This document shows, one piece after another, positions 24,501 through 36,751 of a stretch of 64,000 nucleotides of DNA; position 1 is the stretch's first letter; each line of letters starts with the position of its first letter. Under the pieces are notes generated by a model. The model ran no database searches and was not told where the DNA came from. It worked only from the letters and a program-made list of their open reading frames with translations. Location: assembly GCA_009741485.1 (NCBI GenBank), contig CM019214.1, positions 50,005,284-50,069,283 on the forward strand, written 5' to 3'. This DNA is from Malurus cyaneus samueli. Lineage: Eukaryota > Chordata > Aves > Passeriformes > Maluridae. A program made the position numbers and the translations under genes.

Positions 24501-27500
24501 GTTACAAAATGGAAAAGTAAGCAAAAATTAAACAAATGATGGATTCAAATTTGCATAACAGTTTGGATTGAAAATTCTCTAGAAACTATTGAATATTTAA
24601 ATTAATTAGTTTACACACTGGCCTTTTTAACCTACTAGTGCAGTAGCAATTTTTTTTAAATTAATACTCATTGCTGAAGAAAGCCTTAAAGTAGCAAGTA
24701 CTATGTGCTCTTAGAAAAAATGAAATTAAAAAAAAAAGCCAAAACATAAACACTAATTCTAGCAGAATAGTAAACCTGGAAAATTTTAAGTCTGGATGTT
24801 TATTTTCATCCCAAATGTTTTTATTTAGGTTTTTTTTTTATTTAATTACCAGTTCTATAAAGAAAAGTTTAAAATTTGAAATATTATGTACAGATTTCAA
24901 TGTGAAAACCTGTAGTCTGTAAACTTAAAAAATATGTCAATCTGAAAATTTCATGTTAATTAGAATCCATTAAAAATCTAGATGAAACTATTCAAGTCAA
25001 CTTGTGATCCTGCTATTAGATATGATTAATTTTGATCCTTTCCTGTTTATGATAGTGTAATTCAAATTCCATTCTTGTGGCACTTGCTATAATTTTCTCT
25101 TAGCTATCTTTGTTCATTTGAGGAGTAGGTTCTCTACCATTAGCCTCTGGTATTTTGTTTTTTCCTCATTTTAAGTATCTCAGTGCTTGTCATTCTGGCT
25201 ATTCTAAATCTTTGAAGATTTTCATTCCCTTTTATATTATTCATATGCTCTAGTTTCAAGAAGATGCACATTCCCAGAGCACAGATACTTCATGTCTGTT
25301 TTTGCAGTAGTGCACCCCAGCCTTCCCTTCATAGCCCTAACTGTGACATAAAAACACAGAAATACAGAAAACTTCTGTCACGAGGAAAAATCCCTCTTGC
25401 AGTGAGAGACAACAACTAATGATGGAGTTAAGTCTACTGAAGTTTATTGCAAATTGAGAATCTACAGAGAGTAGACTTAAACTCCAGAGTGAGAAATAGC
25501 ACCTTTCTTTACCAAAAGGTGAAGAATAAAATATATAAAACCCCAATTGAGGATGAGAACAGAAAGAATGAATCAGAATATTCATAAGACTTTTTAAAAT
25601 TGGTTTATTTATTAAAGGATTATTTTTTGTCTTCATGCTGCATCAGCTTTAATCAGCTAATCTGTAACTCACAAGAAAAACGGATTGCAGTCCAGGGGTG
25701 ACAAGCCAACACACCAGATAGAGCATTGGACTGTAACTACCATTCCAAGCAGTAGTAAAATGAACAGTTGGACTGTGTGTATTTGACTAATGTCCTGGGT
25801 CATTAGTGATGTAGAAACAGATGGATAACAAATGGTTTTATCATATTTTTCAGGGTTTTTTTTCAGTTTGGAGACTGAAAATTTTAAGCCAGCAAGTTAT
25901 CACAAGATTATTCCAACATCAAACTGACGTCAGGTGCTGCTCAGGGGGAGCAAAGGGAAGAGAAAATTCAGTGCATCCTAAACCCTTAAGCTTACAGTCT
26001 GAATTAAAGGCTTTTTAACAGCTGTTGCCCTGCAAGTATCGGGCCATTCAATAATACACCCTCAGCTACACCAGTCATAGAAAACTTTGTCAGCACCATT
26101 AGTTTCAAAATTGCTTTTTTCAAAATTGGTAATATTTTTTCATTACTGACTTGAGGAGGTTTAGAAATAAAAGGATATTTCCTGACTTATTTCCTGTTCC
26201 CAATAGACCTAATTTTTAACCACCTGGAAGTGGATTCTTCTGATGTAAATTGTTACCTATCAAGTGGCAAGCTACAAAAGGACTTTGACTATATTTTTTT
26301 TTTTTCTACAGCATTAGATTTAAAACAATAGCACTTTTATGACAGAAATTTAGTCATTTTTTCTGTTTACTTTTAGTTGCTTTCTCAGTGCTCAGGGTAT
26401 CATGGAGAGCAAAAGGGATGTTTTGACTGTTAAGGATTATCAAAACATACTATATCACAGGGTGGAAGATATGAGGGGCAACTGGAGACAGATTAAAGAG
26501 AATCAGACAGAAATCAAAATTGCATATTCATGTGTCCTACTGTGATAATAATGAAAGAGCATGAGTTTCATCCAAACACCCTTAGAATTACAAGCCATAA
26601 AACAGATAAAAAACTAATATATATGGAGGAGAAGTCATTTAAATTTTACTATTTTTAACATTTTTTAAAGATTCAAAACTTGTAGGTGTTGCAGCAGAAG
26701 TGAGTTAAATGAGGAAATGGGGATTTAAGTGAAGAAACAATTATATGTTTACAAAGCATGGTCAGAAAACAAGGAAAAAGAGACAACAATACAAATGGAA
26801 AGAACAAGGTCGTTGTAATTCAGCATCTTTAGAATGAACTGCATTTATAAAAGATCCATTGTTTTCCTCATAAGTTAATACTGAGATTTTTTAAAACAAT
26901 AACATGATTGCAAATGTGTTTGTGACAGGAACAATAATTCCATCTAAGAAACCTGGAAAAAAATCTGAGTAGTAATAATAATACTGCCTGAAGATTTACA
27001 TTTTTTTTGACACACAAAGAAAAACACTTCTTTTAAACACTTGAGAACTACTTTTCTTTTCCTGTCCTTACATTTCATAGATGCTTCTCATTCCTGATAA
27101 GATTGCCATGAAGTTGGCTAGGCAGAGTCTTCACTTTCAATTATGCATACAACCTTGAAGATGTTAGAAGAGATTTTATCACCTGCAAAGATGGGCATCA
27201 ATTATGTATGTGCAAGCCAGATTTTCTAGGAAGTTAGAATGACAGAATGTGATGGGAAATACTGTGTTTGAATCTTTTCTCATCCTCTCCCTCCTGAGTT
27301 TTCTAACAAATAAAAATTGATCATTGTTTTTGATCACTGATTTAGCTATAACACTGGTAAAAAATAAATTACATGTATGTTTTTTGGAAAAAAAAAATAA
27401 ACAAAAAACAACCTGAAATATCAATTATTTGATTGGTTTAAGCTTCTGAATATATTTCTTGAATTCTAAATTAAATGAATCATTAAAATTATTCCACTTA

Positions 27501-29794
27501 GATTTCCTAATAGTGTAACAGAGTTAATGGAATTGTGTATAACAGAAGAAAAGTTCAAAAAAAGACAGGCCCTTTTTTTAAAGCCTTTTCTCCCTCAGAA
27601 AGCTGTTAATTATCAAAGAGAAAATCAACCCACTCTACTATTGTGATAAAATTTAAGTCACTATTGCAATTTGAGTGAAAACAATTTGCTGAAAGTGTCT
27701 AAATACAAAGTGGTGTGCACTAGATTTTTCAAAAACAAGATAAAATAATGGTTTTATTAACAGATTGTTTCTATGTTAGGCCGTCCTCTTTTAATTTTTT
27801 TTTAACCACATCACTAGACTCCTAATGTTACCGTTGTTCTAATTCTGGATAGTTTTGTTATGCCTTTAAATGTTCCCCCACAGGATAGTTTCAGTTATAG
27901 TCTAAGATATGGAGTTCAATCATGTAAAGTTACTTCATCAAATAAAGGCATATTTCAGATTTTCATTTCCAATCAGAATTAAAACAAATTTTGAAATATT
28001 AGACCTTATTATAAAAGACTGTAGAAGAAAAGAAGGTTAGACACTTTACCAGCTATTTATTATATAAATCAATAGGAAAATTTTATATTAATTAATGAAC
28101 TTGGAAAATGGAGCAGTAGTTTCAGACAGAAAAAAATAAGAGATAAAAGCCAAAAGATGTTCCTTGGACATCATCTGAACAACAATTGCAGTGGAAGCAC
28201 CTTTAGAAATCCTCCTGCATTACTGACTCATTTAAACATGACAAGAATTAAAACTTTCACCTTATTAGCCTGTGGAAAAAAAGTGAAGACATTTTCAAGT
28301 AGCTGAAGCTGGTGAAGGAAATTATTCAACAGGGCAGATATCATCTTGTGGCAGACAGCTTAGCAAAACACAGCTGAAATTTCTAACAGCTCGTTTTCTT
28401 TAGTTCACTCCCTTTTTTTCTCTCTTTATCACTGCTTTGGCAGCATCTATTATATTACTGAAAAGCCCATTTTCATTAAATGGCTGTGTTGATTTGAAGT
28501 GACAATGTTTTTCAGTCACTTTAGTAAATGAGCATTTCTCTTCACCAGTTTTCTAAAAAGTGTCAAGAGAAGACAGTACTTTCAAAAAAATTCTGAAATT
28601 ACATTGCTGGAGTTGTGAGATAGCTGTGTTAGTACCACTGCTGCTTTTTCTTTTTTGGTCAGAATAAAGCTTTAGTAATAGTATCACAGGTGGTAGCAGA
28701 TGCCTGTTAACCCTAGAAAATATTGGGGAGCAGATAAGGAAGTAGAGGAATATTAGGAATACTTTGTGTCATTTTAGTGACCACCAAAGTTGAAAACAGG
28801 AGATTAATCTACCATGGAATTATGTCAAAGGAGTGGTGAAGTTTTGTGTTTGGTGTGTGTATTACTTGTTCTATTCTCAAATAAACATTTGACTATTTGA
28901 TTGTAAGGCATCAGCAACAACATGAAAATAATGAAAAGGAATTCTCTAGAGACATTACACTCAGAATTATGCTTCACAGATTTTTCTATGAGGAAGAGTG
29001 ACGATGGGTGAGTGAGAAAGTTCTTGATAGTGTTTATTTAACTCAAGTGTTACAATTTGGGTAATAACTTCTCTTTAGACAAATAATTTTCCTATATCAT
29101 CACTGTGTTGAAAGGAATAAAAAATAATTTCTAGTCCCCAAATTTTAAGCAGCAAGTCAGACACAAGACATTTCTGTTGTCTGCAGAAAATCATGGTAGG
29201 CTGCTTCATTATGGGATGACTTGAGCATTGAGTCCATGTGAGTTACTGTCATTCTGGTTGTGATATCCTGGGGAACAGATGGGAATAGGTAATTTAAAGT
29301 CAGGAATGGTGACCTGTTCCAATTCAGGAATTTTACAAAGGACTTATCCCTATATACCAATTAGAAGTGAATAATTTCTCAACTATTTGGTTTGGAGTAG
29401 TACAGAAAGAGAACAAATTTTTAATCTGTTACCAATCCTTCTCAAAAGCAACAGCTGTTGCCAGTCCAATCTGAAAAGGATAGCAAAATTATTCAGAGAG
29501 CATTCAGAGAAAGCCTTAGTTATGAAGACTTTGGATACATTATTAAAGGTCTTACACCATTCCTGTTTTATATTTACATATCGTTATGTGTTTGCCAAAA
29601 TATTCATGAAAAGAGTGAGATATAAAATCTAAAAAAAATGTGATTTGGAGACAAATATAGATGGCAGAAGGTAAGGGATGAGCCCCTGAGCTAAAAAAAT
29701 CTTTATTTAGTCAAGCAAATTTATTACTGAAAATAAAAGTTAAAACTTTTATTCTGCTTGGTAATAACCATCATTTCCCATCAATATTAAATTT
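21521..29794. other. AT-rich non-coding DNA, no gene
   Basis: About 8.3 kb without a recognisable gene, RNA gene or clear retroelement. Somewhat GC-richer patches occur at about 22440-22760 and 22840-23000, but I could not assign them to any repeat or exon. Frames are 60-100 codons, without domains, and often have a counterpart on the opposite strand. Short A or T runs (for example near 23830 and 26297) are the only simple repeats. Confidence 0.65.
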
Positions 29795-29850
29795 ATAGAC
29801 TCATAGAATTATTTAGGTTGAAAAATGTCTTAGAGATCATAAAGTAATTC
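29795..29850 (-). mobile_element. CR1 LINE 3' tip, minus strand
   Basis: Read on the plus strand, TCATAGAATTATTTAGGTTG followed by a diverged form of GGAAAAGACCTCTAAGATCAT. This is the reverse complement of the last 50-60 bp of CR1. Only the 3' tip is recognisable; the sequence beyond 29850 may be an older continuation, but I cannot support that. Confidence 0.7.
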
Positions 29851-30236
29851 ACTTGATGTTGGTTTCCTTTCCCTGCAGGTATACGTTTGGAGCTCTGGGA
29901 AGGTCAGGCATAAAGTTGTGCTGCTTCCTGCTATGCAGCTGCTGGTAGTTACCAGTCTTGGGCATCACTAGCTAAGGTCAGGCACTTGCTACCATGCTTC
30001 TCTCCAGGACCTTCCCCCAATTTTGAAAGCTTTCCTTCAGCTGAGATCTTCCTCTTATTCTTTCTGGATTTCTTTCTTCCTTCCTCAGCCTTCTCTTTGT
30101 TTCAGAATTCCTTAATTTTTGTATCACTTTCTTTCTGGAGAACTTTCTTTTTGGAACACTTTCTTTCAAGTCCCTGCTTTTCACAACCAAAGTGGAGAGT
30201 GTGTATAGACAAATGTTCCCAGTTTTATAATTTCTG

Positions 30237-30340
30237 TTTTTTTTTTTTTTTTTTTTTTTTTTCCTGTTTGTCTGTTTGTGTTTTTTTGGTTTTTTTTTTT
30301 TTTTTTTTGTTTTTTTGGTTTTTTTTGTTTTTTTTTTTTT
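30237..30340. repeat. T-rich tract (26-bp T run plus TTTTTTG repeats)
   Basis: Twenty-six T at 30237-30262, then CCTGTTTGTCTGTTTGTG and several T runs separated by G or GG. It is the mirror of the A/C tracts found near 1000, 1900 and 4600. Confidence 0.88.
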
Positions 30341-31541
30341 GTCTCTGTCTCTGTTAAATGAGAATCTTTTCAAAATTTGCAGCAAATTCATACTAGGGGC
30401 AGGTAGCAAGTATCAGGCTTTCCCTTGAAAGTTCGAGAATTCAGTTTTGCACATTTACTCACAATCACACAGATATCCAGTAAGATTCCATGAGTTGACA
30501 TTCAAAATTAAAGACCTTTTCCCCTTTCTTTTTATTCTCTCTCTCTTTTTCTCCCCTCCGTCCCCTATACAACACGTGGGAAAGGGTCTTTGTCCAATAA
30601 GCAACTTAACTCTTAATAAATAGACTTCTGGAAAGAAGGGATAAACCCTTTCCATTTACGTTTTAAATGTGAAATGTTGATGCACACAATGTCAGCCTTA
30701 TCCCTTGATCATTTTGTTTTCTGGCTTTGCAAAGTCTGCTAGCCCTAGATACAAGTTCCTGCTAACCCAGACAGAGCAGGGAATTTGGTCACTTTTTTCC
30801 TTACTTGTAATACATATTAAGCTACTGATCAATTACTTGCATGAGGAAACATGGATTTTTCATCTGGCTTCCTGAAGTCCAGAAGAGGCAACCTGAAGCT
30901 TGTTTCCTGTATGGACTCTGAAAATGCATCATTTCCAACTCTGTCCATTATATAACTTAACTGTAGAGATTACTGGTCTAAGAATAAACTTGGGTTCAGC
31001 TTGGGCTACAATTTGACATGAATTTCTGGAAAACATACAGAAACATATTTCTACATAGGAGTCTTTCAGTCTTCAGAAAGAGTTGAGCAAGTTTTTGAGA
31101 AGTTCTTTACTGCATTATAATTTTACCAAGTTGCCTAAGTTCCTACATGTGATCAGGCTTTAATCTAAATAGACAAATAATTTAGACAAATAGAATAATT
31201 CCCCTTCCTACTTCTTTTTTATAAATTGTTTCAATACTGAATTGATTCACAACTGTATCAGCTCAGAGATCTGGCCAAAGTTCTCGTGGAATATCTTTCT
31301 TTGCAGCTGCACTAACTGAATGGCAGGAAACATTTCAGGCAGTTCTGAGGCTCTTACAAAGAACAAAATGCTCTAATGCGAGACTACAATCCATTGGATC
31401 TTACATCTAATTCCAGCAAGTGCATCAAACCTCTTAAATATAATAGGAAAAATAACATGAGAGTGCTTAATATTCTGTCTACAGACAGATGGAATTCACC
31501 TTGACATCTGCACATTTTTTATTAAGATGTTTGTTTTCTTT

Positions 31542-31543
<2 letters not shown>

Positions 31544-31582
<39 letters not shown>
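31544..31582. repeat. Poly-T run, 39 bp
   Basis: The longest pure homopolymer in the window. No LINE-1, SINE or processed gene is recognisable next to it on the minus strand. Confidence 0.9.
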
Positions 31583-31583
<1 letters not shown>

Positions 31584-32667
31584 TGGAATGAGAGATTTTT
31601 ACACCGTAGTGAACTAATTAATGGCATAATGTGGCTTCACATAAATTAAAAACTTCAAAAGAAAGTATTAATATTTAGGTGGTTTAAATATTTCAATTCA
31701 TCAGCCACACTTCTCTTATTTCTATTACTTTTTGGTCTGGTGGTGTTTTTTTGTTGTTTGTTTGTTGGGGTCTTCTTTTAATACTTTTAGATTTGCCATG
31801 TATTTTCATAGGAAGGTTGTTAAAGGCTTTGAGGGGACAATGTTACTGCAGCTATTTTAATGGAAGATTTAATTCATTTTGCTACACATAACATGATAAG
31901 AATTTCCTAACTGAGGTGAGTGATGTAAGTGTTTAATTTCTTTGGTGCTTACTGTGCTTTTTATTTGTGTTCTGTTCAAAGAATATGGCAAAACACCAAA
32001 ATAGGCAACCACCTGTTTACCTTACTGTTGGATAGTACTTTCTGAATTAAATGAAACTGCATAGGAAGAAAAATGGATTGCTATTTTTTCTGTAGCAAAA
32101 TTATCATGAGTAGTTTGGAGAAATCTGGAAAGTTAGATGAGATGAAGGTAATGAGGAATCAAATAAAGACAGAGAGAAAAAAAAAGCCAGAAAAAAAAAA
32201 ACAAATTGGGAAAAAAAAAATCTTCTTAGGGACTGACTGTTTTGCAGTACAGTAAGACCCTGAGAGTCTCTGAACTCAAAACTAAGCAAAAAGCAGAGGC
32301 TTACCTAGGAAGGGTAAAGAACGAAAAAATAGCAGATTTGTTATCAATTTCTTTTATTTCAAGCTTTTCCATTAATACAATTCTATTTGTTTCAAAAGAT
32401 GTTTTATATCAGTATGTTTGCTAATAATATATGCAGACAGGATTTTAAAGGATGACAAATTGTGAAAGGAAAAATGTTACAAGAATCTAGTGAAAGAAAG
32501 GAATATATTTCCTCCTACTAGATATACAATTGCTCAGTTACTGATTTTTTTTTTCCTTTTTGGGTAAAATTTCTCTGCTAGGTGTGGTCTAGCTCCATAT
32601 CAGCAGATTTCTGTTTGATGAAAAAAAAAAAAAGCCTAATTTTTACATCACATACCACATTGATTTA

Positions 32668-33043
32668 TCAGAATTGCCTCCATCAAGAAGATCAAATGCA
32701 GACACAGCTGGCAAATAAGTCAGCCAGGGGAGGTGCCTCATTGGACCTGCTGTTTGTGAAAAGAGAAGAGCTGTTGTGTGATGTGATAGTTGAAGGCCAC
32801 GTAGGGCAGAGAAATCATGGAAATATCATTTTCGAATTATGGGGAGGTAACACAGTTCAGCTTTGGGCCCCTCACTACAAGGAAAACATCGAGGTGCAGG
32901 AGAGGGTCTAAAAAAGGGGAACAAAGCTGCTGAAGGGTCTGGAGCACAAGTCTTATGAGGAGAGGTTGAGGAAGCTGGGGTTGTTTAGCCAGAAAAAAAG
33001 GAGGCTCAGGGGAGACCTTATACCTCTCTACAGGAACTGGGAA
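32668..33043 (+). mobile_element. CR1 LINE with internal deletion, plus strand, 5' part
   Basis: The plus frame reads ARGGASLDLLFVKREELL then CDVIVEGHVGQRNHGNIIFE. This is the end of the CR1 ORF2 endonuclease domain, usually of the form GxxLDLLFxNRExLVxxVxVxGxLGxSDHxxxxF. The next residues, TVQLWAPHYKENIEVQERV, belong to the C-terminal part of ORF2 (usually VQLWxPxxKKDIELLERVQRRA). The whole reverse-transcriptase core is therefore missing and the two ends are joined directly. After a stop, diverged CR1 3' sequence continues (GGAGAGGTTGAGGAAGCTGG, TTTAGCCAG, GGAGACCTTATACCTCT) up to an inserted minus-strand CR1. The continuation is at 33176-33470. Confidence 0.9.
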
Positions 33044-33175
33044 GAATCATGGAATTCAGAATCACAGGACTCAGAACCACAGAATATTCTGAGTTGGAAG
33101 GATCTTAATGGCCCATAGGTGTTGAACCCAAAGCCCTGGCATTATTGGCATCAAACTCTGACCAAGGCAGCAGTA
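33044..33175 (-). mobile_element. CR1 LINE 3' fragment inserted inside another CR1
   Basis: The plus strand reads AATCATGGAATTCAGAATCA, then CACAGAATATTCTGAGTTGG and AAGGATCTTAATGGCCCAT. This is the reverse complement of a CR1 3' end with its terminal repeat units. It interrupts the plus-strand CR1: sequence before it (CTCTCTACAGGAACTGGGAA) and after it (TCTGTCTCTTCTCCCAGGTA) is continuous in ordinary CR1. No clear target-site duplication is visible, as is usual for this family. It must be younger than its host copy. Confidence 0.85.
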
Positions 33176-33470
33176 TGGGGGTCTGTCTCTTCTCCCAGGT
33201 AGCAAGTGACATGATGAGATTAAATAAGAGGCCTCAAGTTGTGCCAGGAGAGATTTAGACTGGATATTAGGGGAAACGGCTAGCCTAAAAGGGTATTGGA
33301 ACAGGCTTCCCAGGGAAGTGGCTGAGTCCTCATTCCTGAAGATATTTAAAAAAAACTGTAGCTGTGGTGCTTAGCAGCATTGTTTAGTGGTGGACTTGGC
33401 AGTGCCTTTGGGTTGGGTTTGATAACCTTCAAGGTCTTTTCCAACCTGAGCAATTCTAGGGTTCTATGAA
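33176..33470 (+). mobile_element. CR1 LINE, plus strand, 3' part
   Basis: Continuation of the element at 32668-33043. It contains TCTCTTCTCCCAGGTAGCAA, GCCTCAAGTTGTGCCAGGAG, GGAACAGGCTTCCCAGGGAA and AAGGTCTTTTCCAACCTGAG, which are well-known CR1 3' positions. It ends with ATTCTAGGGTTCTATGA, a diverged form of the terminal repeat. Confidence 0.92.
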
Positions 33471-36400
33471 TAATAAAAACTTATCTGCATGATGGAAAAA
33501 TATTAATTGCATTTTTAAAAGAAAGTTAATGATATCTGATTTCCTGCCTTGATTTCAGTATTTTTGCTCTCATTGCAAATTGCTTTGCATTTCTCAAAAT
33601 ACTGAGATGAAGTCAAATACTTCTATTAATATGGGCAAAAGGAAGCATATTTAACAGAGATGATGGGTAAACATTTAATGAGGACACTTTGAATAATTCC
33701 TAGCTGACTATAAATAGTTGACAAAACTGATTATAAATTGAGGCATCGTGCCTGGTGTATGAAGTGAGAAAAAAGCAATAGCTTTAAAGCTTTTCTTTGA
33801 AGTGCCAAGGGTGATATCGATTAGGTCACTTAGGTTTTGGGGAGGGGATTGGTGGGTTGGCTTTTTGTTTTTCTTTTTAGCTGCATTATGTTTTAATGGG
33901 CTTATTGATAAGGGAGTTTTTAGGGAATTCTGAATTTCCTATATTTACTATGATTTTATAATATGCGTCTGTTTTCCTTATTATTCAATTACATGATGGC
34001 AATTTAAATATTCCAAACTAGAGTATGGTAATGAGCTCTTCTGGGAATTAAATTTAAACCAGCCTGGTAAATGAGACTAGTAAAGAACACAGCAGCCTGC
34101 ATATCTGCTGACATGTTGTTTTGACATCCTATGATGCCTTTATGCTCCCTAGTTTTCCTAATGGAGTTGTTGGTATTGCTAATTTTGCCTAAAGACCTTA
34201 AGGTCCACATTTTTTCAATCCATCCAGATCTATTACCCATGTGCTGGGATGAATTAGGCATCATCAGAAGTCCGATGGGTATGATGCAGGACCTGTGGAA
34301 TATCTCTTCTCTTGGTGCAACCAGTGATCTACCAGGATCACCTTTAGCATCTTAAATGGCAGAGCACATCTTCTTGTGCTTTCTTCATGGTTAAGTTTTA
34401 GTTTTGTTTCATCTACTCTGTGATACCCAAGACATGTAAATAATTTGTTTTTCTCAACTCATACATTCCAAATTTCAAGGTAACATTGACATTTCATAAG
34501 ACAGATCCACCTTTTAATGCAAGGATTCATTTTTCCAGAATTCAATTTTATCACCCTAATTTCTACAAATAATGTTTTAAAGTTCTGTCACACTGCCAGT
34601 GCCCATCAGTTTTGTAATATTTGCAACTTTTGTCAGATTCTGCAAGCACAGTCAGCATGACTGGTCCTTCTGGTATGCCTTTCCTCTTGCTATGTTTCTT
34701 TTATTCTATGGAATCTCTTTTGGCTGATCCTTACATTTATTGCACCTCTATGTGCTTATCCTTGCTTTTATTACTGAAGTAAAATATATAGGTTATATGT
34801 ATGTCTATTTGACCTCAGGATTTGCCATATACATTTCACAGTATGATACCAATGTTAGCTTAAAATGTTTGCCAAGCAAATAATAATAAATGCAAAGAAC
34901 AGATGATAAAATGTCACAGTTTTTGCAATCAGATATTTTCAGGCACATTTCACGTAAAATAGTAATTGTGGAAGCATTAAAGACTGTCTCAAAAACATTA
35001 GGTATAACCATGTTCCTGCCTTCTGGGCAAAGCTATTCTAAGCAGTTCAGTTTCAGCCCTGATTTAATAGTCTTTACTTTTTACAAATTTTGAATTGCCA
35101 TTGTCATTGAAACTGTAAAAAAGCATTGGGAACATCCAATGGCTGGTGATCCAGTTCTTCCAGAATTTTTAGTCTTGCCAAGAAACTTCTGTCTTTTTCT
35201 CATGTGCTTTTAATATCTTCAACATGGTATCTTCTTGAACTGGTTATATTAGACTTCTCAGAGCTTGGGCATATAGTGAGGAGCAGAACTCAAATGGATG
35301 ATCAGCTGCTGAAGTACATTTTATGACAAGATGAATCATTTCTGCAAGTGCCAATTCCTTAAAGTTAATCTGAATGGTTGGCTTGGATAAAAAATGAACA
35401 TTATAAATATTTGGATAAACATGTTCAAAAGGTTCCAAGACCTTTTGAAACCCTTGAGGCTGAAGTATACCAGGCACAATTGACATTCTGGTTTTATAGA
35501 CATGAAATTGGAAAGAATGTCAACTGTGCCTCATATCTCTACCATCTACACCATAGATGACATTTCAGAAAAATTGTGTCAATATGTATATTTTTTCAGC
35601 TTTTTCATTATTTTGAATTTTCAGGGTTTTGTTTTGGTTTTTTTTTTTGTTTTTTGTTTGTTTTTCGTTGTTTTTTGGAGTTTTTGTTTGTTTGTTTGTT
35701 TTTGGTTTTGTTTGTTTTGTTTTGGTTTTTGTGTTGGGAAGCATGTTTGCATTTAATTTAAACAGGATCCAAACATAACATAAATGAATTTTCACATTAA
35801 AATCCTGATTCCTATAAGATTCCTGTAATATCACTAACTCAATTTCCAGTCTCTCATTTTAAATATAAATAGAAGCTTTATCTTGAAAAAATATTTCAGA
35901 CAAGAATATTCTCAAACCTATAACATCTTAGTTTTGGGATTTTTTTTCTGAAAAAAATACTGTAGGTATATTCATTTGTCATTGTATTCCAATGGTGCAT
36001 TGCAGAGAGTTTTCTTAGACTACAAAATATAATAGTAAAATAATTAAATAAATAAATTTTATTTTTCAGTTCATATGAAGCACAAAAGAAAGATTTATAT
36101 ATATATGTATACTTCTCTATTGTCTAGTTGAGGCAAAGAAGACCATTTCAGCAATTTAATTTCATTTGTATCACTGCGACAGAAAAGTCACATAGCCTTA
36201 AATTAATGTATAAGACAGAGGAAGAGTGCATTTCAGTTTGTGCAAAAGTTCTGCAACAAGGACACAATGGGCATTTAGAAGCACTGGGCATTACCACTGT
36301 TTTTATCTTTATTTCATCAAACTGACAACACAGTCACAGTTCCTTTAGTTACGGCTTACATTGTATTTGTTGTGAAAGTTCTTGAGTGTTTTGGCAAACT

Positions 36401-36751
36401 GGGAATGCTCAGCTTGAATTTCATCTAAGCAAAAAAATCACAGTGTGATTTGGCATTAGGTACTGAGCATTTTCGAAAGGAAGAAAGGGTAATAATATTC
36501 TCAGTTTTTCAAAGAGTGCAACCAAAGTACATTTTCATTTTGCTGCTTTCTGCACAGAAGTAAATGATAAAGTCAAGGAAATAAGAGCTGAACCAGGTCT
36601 CTAGAGATGATCAGTCTCTAGAGAGATTGATATCAGTTTCATCAATCTCATCTCAACCATTTGAACCATTGAATGTATAAAGGCAAAGCAAGACAAGCTG
36701 CTGAAATCAATGCAAATTATCCATCATAGTATAATGTGATTGTACAGCACA
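33471..36751. other. AT-rich non-coding DNA with a T/G tract, no gene
   Basis: No gene or clear retroelement. Frames at 34004-34355 lie on both strands of the same segment and show no known domain. A T-rich tract at 35625-35734 produces phenylalanine-rich and lysine/threonine/asparagine-rich frames that are not genes. A short inverted repeat lies at 36623-36649. Confidence 0.65.
35625..35734. repeat. T-rich tract with TTTG units
   Basis: T runs separated by G, with several TTTG tetramers near 35685-35715. It is the same type of low-complexity DNA as at 30237-30340 and 63624-63697. Confidence 0.85.

Larger units (their letters stand above)
29851..32667. other. AT-rich non-coding DNA with T-rich tracts, no gene
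   Basis: The 143-codon minus frame at 29978-30409 and the 123-codon plus frame at 29986-30357 are the longest in the window. Both exist because a T/A-rich tract at 30237-30340 lacks stop codons in some frames (lysine-rich on one strand, phenylalanine-rich on the other). Neither is a credible gene. A 39-bp T run lies at 31544-31582 and A-rich interruptions at 32177-32220. Confidence 0.7.

Noticed and set aside
29978..30409. 143-codon lysine-rich frame on the minus strand and 123-codon phenylalanine-rich frame on the plus strand
   Set aside because: Both arise from a T-rich low-complexity tract lacking stop codons; no domain and mutual overlap.
35502..35834. Phenylalanine-rich membrane-like frames and a lysine/threonine/asparagine-rich opposite frame
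   Set aside because: Produced by the T/G tract at 35625-35734.
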